DNA of 64,000 bases, taken from positions 4,329,998 through 4,393,997 of the forward strand of contig NC_135560.1 of NCBI RefSeq assembly GCF_964340395.1, in the 5' to 3' direction. The notes beneath the pieces are model-generated. The model made no database searches. It worked only from the letters and a program-made list of their open reading frames with translations, and had not been told where the DNA came from. A program made the position numbers and the translations under genes. Positions 24,654 through 64,000 of this stretch are shown one piece after another. This stretch comes from Glandiceps talaboti (lineage: Eukaryota > Hemichordata > Enteropneusta > Spengelidae). Position 1 is the first letter of the stretch; each line of letters begins with the position of its first letter.

Positions 24654-24888
24654 AATCTGATTAAAATCCGATGTAGATGTCGGCTAATCGTTCATTGCTA
24701 TTTTATCTTCGTTATTTTGCCTGAATTGACCTTCTTGGTACATGTTTACATTTTTTAGCCTGATCGTAGAGGAGGCGATCAGGCTAAAAAATGTAAACAT
24801 GTACCAAGAAGGTCAATTCAGGCAAAATAACGAAGATAAAATAGCAATGAACGATTAGCCGACATCTACATCAGATTTTAACCAGATT
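24654..24888. mobile_element. Palindromic (foldback) MITE, copy 2
   Basis: About 235 bp, with termini AATCTGATTAAAATCC and, inverted, ATCAGATTTTAACCAGATT. The arms match copy 1 at 9951-10157 through atcgttcattgctattttat to tttttagcctgatcg. The central loop is tagaggaggc, the reverse complement of the loop in copy 1, so the two copies are inserted in opposite orientation. No ORF. Confidence 0.8.
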
Positions 24889-24889
24889 G

Positions 24890-26950
24890 AACTGACCGCT
24901 ATTGTTTGTTTCACGTCACTCATTTCAAAGTCACACGTTTTAATAGCACCTGAAAAAAGTTATGCTATGTTAATGTTTTCACAAACCATATGCTGAGAAA
25001 ACTTTGTTTTTGATGCCAGGATAGAGTTAATTAACAGCAATTTACTTTGTTTTAATGCTTTAGTACGAAGTCATTAGCAGAGATCAAAGAAACCAGACAG
25101 TGTATTATTTAACACCATTTTTGTCCAATATTCCCAATAGACCAGACTGCCTTGTCATGTCTTTCTAAAGAATATGGAATACCCAGTATTGTCGACACAT
25201 TTCAGATACCTTGTGATGTGCATATTTAGTTTTTTATGATTGAATTTATGCCCAGACAGAAATTCAATTATAATCAATAATTAAATTATGCTCTTTGTTC
25301 ATGTGCCACCAGCTGAAGACATTATAGTCAGTACACATTACAAAAATATAGAAATAAACCTTAAAGGTTACAGTTACTTGGAGTTTCGAAGACGAATATG
25401 CCACACTTTGCCCGTCAAATCGTTTTCTTCTGTATTTGTTAGTACACTTGTACGAAATTAATATTTATTTGTGTTGATTTGAGTTATTGTGCAATATGTA
25501 CACGGTTGAGTTAAATTGCACAATGGGTTACTACATCATGTTCACATAACTAGCATTGTATTCTTGATGTTTTCAAGCAGCACAACAGTGACATGTCAAA
25601 TACACAATGTCACAAATTGCTGTTAAAAAGGGTGGTATTCCTGTAGGAACACATTATATGAGTATTATTAACATTTTGCATCGTAGTCTACAATTACATC
25701 TTATTCCCTAATATTTTCTTCATTTAGCCAAGGAGAAAATAAGTGACACACAGGCTTTTTCATGCTGAGAAAAAATGAGTGACATAAGGGGCCTTGTTGC
25801 TAACCAAGGAAAAATGAGTGGCATAAGGGGCCTTGTCACTAGCTGAGGAAAATATGATGACATAAGGGGCCTTGTCACTACAAGTTGAAGACATGCAAGT
25901 ATTGACAAAACTTTTATGTCATAAATATTTTCAGGCTGGAGAAAAATAGAGAAAAATATTAAATATTGTGTGTTGCCTGATGTAGAATGATCAAGGTATA
26001 ACATGTAATTTTCTGTAAAGAGAAGTACACCATAACTCTGAAATACAGGTTTGGTGTATTCCTCAATTGAAAAGTGGCAACCTGTGACAGTATTTGTTGA
26101 TTATACATGCCTGAATGTGACTTTCCAAACAAAAAACACAGCAATGTATGACACAATTCAAATAACAGAGATATCTGTAATAGGATTTTATTCTATAAAT
26201 GCATACATCTGTTTCCATGTTGTTCAATAAAATCATAACACAGTCTACTCCTATTCTCCTCCTGAAGGCAAATCTTGTACATGATTAACATTCTAATGTC
26301 ATTCTAATACAGATGCAATATAAATTGACATCATTACTGCAGAATTCTACCTCGGCTAAGATGATGAATGTATCTCACAATGATCATCAAGAAGTGAATG
26401 CAAACTGATCAGTGACGAGTGAGTGGGGTCAACTCCACAGACAGAACCTGCTCTCAGTTACTTCCATAATAGTACACTAAGCACAGTTTTCACTGAAAAT
26501 GTTTTTTTTTAAAAACCAAAACATACATTCAAGACATACTTGCTCTCGTGCAGGATTTTATCTTACTAATTAAAACAGATACAAAACAGACAAATACCAG
26601 AGACAGATTTAGAGCACATCAAAGTATCAATGCTGGGAAACACACAAAGTTGAACATTTGCTTGATTGTGAGGACTGTTCGTGTCTGTCTGTCTTGCTTG
26701 CTTTATTATATCACACACACTTTAGGACACTTGATTTGGTGAGGATTTCATCTAAACATGACTTTTGATTCATGAACTGTCCCATTAGCCTTCCTTCCTT
26801 CAACAGAAATGTTAATCCAAACATATACACTATATACATGTAGTATCCTGGGAGTAGTATTGGGTAATAAATGTTATCAATGACATATTAAACACTAAAT
26901 ACCAAATTAATATTTCACTTGTACAAAGTATGGATTATTATGGATTAATC
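24890..26950. other. AT-rich DNA between HECT fragment and VPS16
   Basis: No gene recognised. Around 25740-25885 the phrase atgagtgacataaggggccttgt recurs three times at roughly 50-bp spacing, a short decayed minisatellite. Minus-strand AATAAA signals at about 26184 and 26701 could serve the VPS16 transcript if its 3' UTR is long, but this cannot be shown. Confidence 0.4.
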
Positions 26951-26959
26951 GCTGTCATT

Positions 26960-27245
26960 TGTTTCTGAGTGGCTAAAGTCCTTGGGCAAGATTTCAACCA
27001 TAACTGTGCCTCAGTCAACCCAGCTATATAACTGAGGACCTGGTAGGATAGAGGCTGCAATGTGAATGCTTTAATCCTATTTGTTTATAAAGGCTGCAAT
27101 GTATTGTATGCTGCCCCGGGAGTTGATGAAGTATAAAGGGCTGTTGTGCCACTATCACTCCGAACCAGGGGTAATAACTGTAAAGTGCTTTGAGCACAAA
27201 GTGGGAAAGTGCTATATAAAAACCAACATTATTATATTATTATTA
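26960..27245 (+). mobile_element. Probable L2/CR1-type non-LTR or SINE 3' tail
   Basis: The segment ends in gtaaagtgctttgagcacaa, then gtgggaaagtgctatataaa and attatta repeats. This closing phrase is common at the 3' end of L2/CR1-like retroelements and derived SINEs in marine invertebrates. Upstream text (cagctatataactgagg, acctggtaggatagaggctg) fits the same class. Inserted 3' of VPS16. No coding part remains. Confidence 0.5.
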
Positions 27246-27740
27246 CTTATGAGGCTTTTTGGACAACTAACAAATTATATACATGTATATTATTGGTAGC
27301 TTTCATTCCTCAAGTGTTTGGTATACCAGTAATGAATATGTTACTGTACCATACATATACTTAACAAAGGTACTTTTACTAGGTCAAGTGAATGTGAGAG
27401 TGAATCAATAGAGATATTGATGCAAGCTCATCTGTGTAGCTTACTGTGTCAACAAAAACATTTTACCTATTGAAACAGTACACATGGTTGATATTTAGGG
27501 GAAGCAAAAACTGAAGCTTTCATCCACACTTGTGGACTTGTTCACCAGTTTGATGTTTGAGATAATAAAGAGAGATAATATCAAAGTCCCATTTCAATTA
27601 CAGGCCAATTAAAGTTTTGTAAAGGTGATAATAATTGCTTGTTGCTATGCCAACATGGTATGTTTGGCATTCAAAATAAAAGCTGTTGAGGTATCAATAC
27701 CAGCACAATGTACAAATATAGTCTCCATGTTATAGTGTGT

Positions 27741-27818
27741 TCATCTCTTTGCCACTAGCTGTGATCTCATCTCTTTGCCACTAGCTGTGATCTCATCTCT
27801 TTGCCACTAGCTGTGATC

Positions 27819-27848
<30 letters not shown>
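27741..27848 (-). repeat. 26-bp minisatellite (4 copies) at the VPS16 stop codon
   Basis: On the gene strand the unit is ATGAGATCACAGCTAGTGGC plus AAAGAG. The first copy encodes the last residues of VPS16 and the stop TGA is formed at the junction with copy 2; the other copies are 3' UTR. Because copy 4 is also followed by ATGA, the stop is kept whatever the copy number. Confidence 0.9.
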
Positions 27849-45549
<17,701 letters not shown>

Positions 45550-45562
45550 GTTGACTTCCTAC

Positions 45563-45576
45563 TTTCCCACAATGCA
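45563..45576 (-). promoter_or_regulatory. ZNF143/Staf-like motif in the VPS16 5' region
   Basis: tttcccacaatgca, read here on the plus strand, resembles the TTCCCA-x-xATGC core of the motif bound by ZNF143 in many housekeeping promoters. It is about 14-27 bp upstream of the VPS16 start codon. No TATA box is nearby. Assignment by motif resemblance only. Confidence 0.3.
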
Positions 45577-45772
45577 CCGATATGAAAACAAAAGAACATC
45601 CGCCGTCCTGCAACTTAGGTGTTGATGACACGCCCACTTTTACAAAATAGCAATGTACTGTTTTGTTTATGTAATACAATTTAATTGGACAGATCATAAC
45701 AGATCCACAGCAAAGCATTATTTATATAATTTGTTCAATGAATATTATGTACAAATAAGCAACAAAACTTAG

Positions 45773-45856
45773 TGTCAGAAGTGGGATTCGAACCCACGCC
45801 TACAAGAGTAGACTGCGACCTGAACGCAGCGCCTTAGACCGCTCGGCCATCCTGAC
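45773..45856 (-). tRNA. tRNA-Leu (CAG)
   Basis: The reverse complement is an 84-nt class II tRNA: acceptor GTCAGGA paired with TCTGAC plus discriminator A, D arm TGGCCGAGCGGTCTAAGGCG, anticodon arm CTGCGTTCAGGTCGCAG with anticodon CAG, a long variable arm (TACTCTTGTAGGC), and T arm GTGGGTTCGAATCCCAC. No intron. It lies about 220 bp upstream of the VPS16 start codon on the same strand. Confidence 0.97.
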
Positions 45857-45859
45857 TCG

Positions 45860-47078
45860 TACATGAAGAGTCCAACTAAACAGATAGACTCAATATTCGA
45901 ACTTTGGGATGGAACATTGTGATGTCCATTATTTTAATATTGATTGTCATGTATGCACATACAAATAGCTTTATATGATACGATATGAAAGATTCTATAT
46001 TATGTGAAAATAGAGAATATGAAGCTATGGTTAATTTGAGGGTTAAAAAGAAACCGAGAGAGAACGGTTTTGTATATTCTTCTATTTAGTGATGTAACAT
46101 TTCGATATAATACTCATTGTCAATGTTCAGGATTCGTTCATTTCGACTAGACAAATAAAAAGCTAGCATCGGTTCAAAACTTGTTTAAAATTCCATGGCC
46201 AGCCGTTGACATACTCAGGGTTGAAATTAAACTGAACTAGACAGGTGTATACCTTCCTTGCTAGGTTTATATCATACACCTCTCTGAAGAAGTCGAAAAA
46301 CTATTATAAAAGTCGGTCCACGTCATGCGGTCTAAATTCACGGTGAATATTGCCATACAAAGAAACTAAAAATTGAAAGACACAGATCTTTAAAATTATA
46401 GTATAAAATGGATTCTTTATTCAAAGTTTACTGATGGTCCAACAAATAAATCTTAAGAAAACAACACAAATGTGATACAACTTGTAAGAGACGAGTTAAA
46501 AAATATCACTGGTGGTATAAAATAAATGAAGATGCGAAAACTCAAATGAAGCGATGGAAATCTAGAATATGGTGCAAAAAACGATCAAATTCACAACCGC
46601 AGCGATAAGAGTTTATTACTGGTAAAAGTACATGGTGTGCATTAGATGGTCTCTGACATGGAGTAAAACAAAGGATATCCCTTTAGTGTAGTGGACAAAT
46701 GATGAAATGCTTGATGGATACCATAGTTACCAAATATACATTTCACCTTGGGACGCAACGAGCAGCCGGCCATATACATGTTATTGTATACATCTAAATA
46801 ACAACACCTGTTGGCGTCGTCATGACACGACGGCCATCAACCTCATTTACAATATTTCATATGTAATATTCTCCATGATATCTCATTTTCATTTTCTTTA
46901 TTATGAATAAAACGTCTTTTCATTGATGACAATTTATAATGCAGTCAACAAGACTTGTACAGAAAAACATACATGAATCACACGCATTCTCACATGCACA
47001 CAGACACACACAGAGACACACATACACACACAGACACAGATACACAGAGACACACACACATAGACACACACACAGACA

Positions 47079-47125
<47 letters not shown>

Positions 47126-47382
47126 TCAAACACACACTGATACTCAGCCGCGCAGACTTCAACATATAAATCAAGAAGTAATTTCGTATACAAATGTTTG
47201 ACTGTGCGTGTAAATTTCCATTAGTAAAATTGTTATATATTTCTTCAAATAATGACAATATGATGTATATGTGGTTTATTCTAATTCTTATGACTTACAA
47301 TACGACGAAGACTGTGATATTCGGGAAAATCAGCATTTTCATAACACGATTTCTCCTGACTTAATTCAATTGGGAACATTTT

Positions 47383-47437
<55 letters not shown>

Positions 47438-47884
47438 TCAATCAATCAATCAATATCACAGAAAACAGATTTTGTGTCAAATATGGTTGAAGACGACTGT
47501 GAATTAAACAGCTTTGGCACTGCAAGAAATTATTTATATATGTCCTTGTAAGCCGTTGTCGACAATCTTCATGGTGAAAAATAATTTCACACGTAGGCTT
47601 ATATATATGGTTAACTCTGTCATCACCCCCACAAGAAGTAGCAGTGTTTCACAGTGATCCGGTGCCATTGTTCAAAGTAATGGAATAATCTCACAGAAAC
47701 TTTTAGGTGTGTGGATTAACTTGTGTCTATATCATTGTATATATGACAGCGGATAAGTTGTCGTTTATAGTATTATATTATCGTTAGTATAGTATCATGT
47801 AAACCTTTCATATTCAGATTCATATTCCTATTCATATTTATATTCATATTCATATTCATATTCAAAGTCGTAGGTATTGTTACG
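45860..47884. other. 3' flank and probable 3' UTR of the TIR receptor gene
   Basis: No coding sequence. It holds (CA)n with cagaca variants at about 46990-47125, (AATC)n at 47385-47455 and a (TATTCA)n run at 47815-47865. Minus-strand AATAAA signals occur at about 46416 and 46897-46904 and could end the TIR gene transcript. Confidence 0.5.
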
Positions 47885-63821
<15,937 letters not shown>

Positions 63822-63949
63822 CTATCACAAGAATGATTATTTTTAAAAAGCTGACAACATTGCACTTGTGATAAAACCCTATATAACTATGCATACATAC
63901 AATATAAATATCCATGAACTGTTCGTTTATACGCATTTGCATCTCTCTG

Positions 63950-63965
63950 TCTCTGTGTGTGTGTA

Positions 63966-64000
<35 letters not shown>
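63950..64000 (+). repeat. (GT)n/(CTGT)n microsatellite at the window edge
   Basis: A short gt run followed by ctgt repeats that continue beyond the right edge. Confidence 0.95.

Overview
The window is animal nuclear DNA. Evidence: intron-rich genes with GT-AG splice sites, two eukaryotic tRNA genes, abundant di- to pentanucleotide microsatellites, a satellite array, MITE-like elements, Penelope-like (PLE) and non-LTR retroelement pieces, and AT-rich intergenic DNA. A receptor joining EGF, Ig and hyalin (HYR) modules to a TIR domain, plus PLEs with hammerhead ribozymes, suggest a marine invertebrate, perhaps a non-vertebrate deuterostome such as a hemichordate or lancelet. The species cannot be fixed from the sequence alone.

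Layout. 1-8760: satellite array of about 119-122 bp units with higher-order block duplications. 8779-9010: an orphan first exon related to exon 1 of a homeobox gene downstream. 9220-15240: repeat-rich spacer with a degenerate non-LTR 3' end, a palindromic MITE, (ACAAC)n and small hairpin repeats. 15247-16626: a compact three-exon divergent homeobox gene (+) with octamer, TATA box and polyA signal. 16676-22155: mostly empty, with a (GTAT)n tract, tRNA-Pro(AGG) and a tentative two-exon coiled-coil gene (-). 22165-23707: a Mutator-like non-autonomous element with tandem-repeat termini and a 9-bp target duplication. 23801-24549: an intronless, frame-broken HECT/G2E3-like fragment. 24654-24888: a second palindromic MITE. 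27819-45549: a complete 22-exon VPS16 gene (-), predicted 839 aa. 45773-45856: tRNA-Leu(CAG) (-). 47885-63821 and beyond the right edge: 16 exons of a transmembrane receptor (-) reading cadherin-like repeat, undefined region, EGF, Ig, EGF, HYR, HYR, TM, TIR. Its introns hold several long microsatellites and two PLE insertions.

The genes do not form an operon or obvious pathway. VPS16 is a housekeeping HOPS/CORVET subunit for endolysosomal fusion. The TIR gene is probably a lineage-specific innate-type receptor, and the homeobox gene a fast-evolving transcription factor. The most notable points are the cadherin/HYR/TIR receptor, a consensus type I hammerhead ribozyme carried twice in an 807-bp palindrome of PLE sequence, the homeodomain with Ser in place of the near-invariant Asn51, and the tandem-repeat-ended Mutator-like element.
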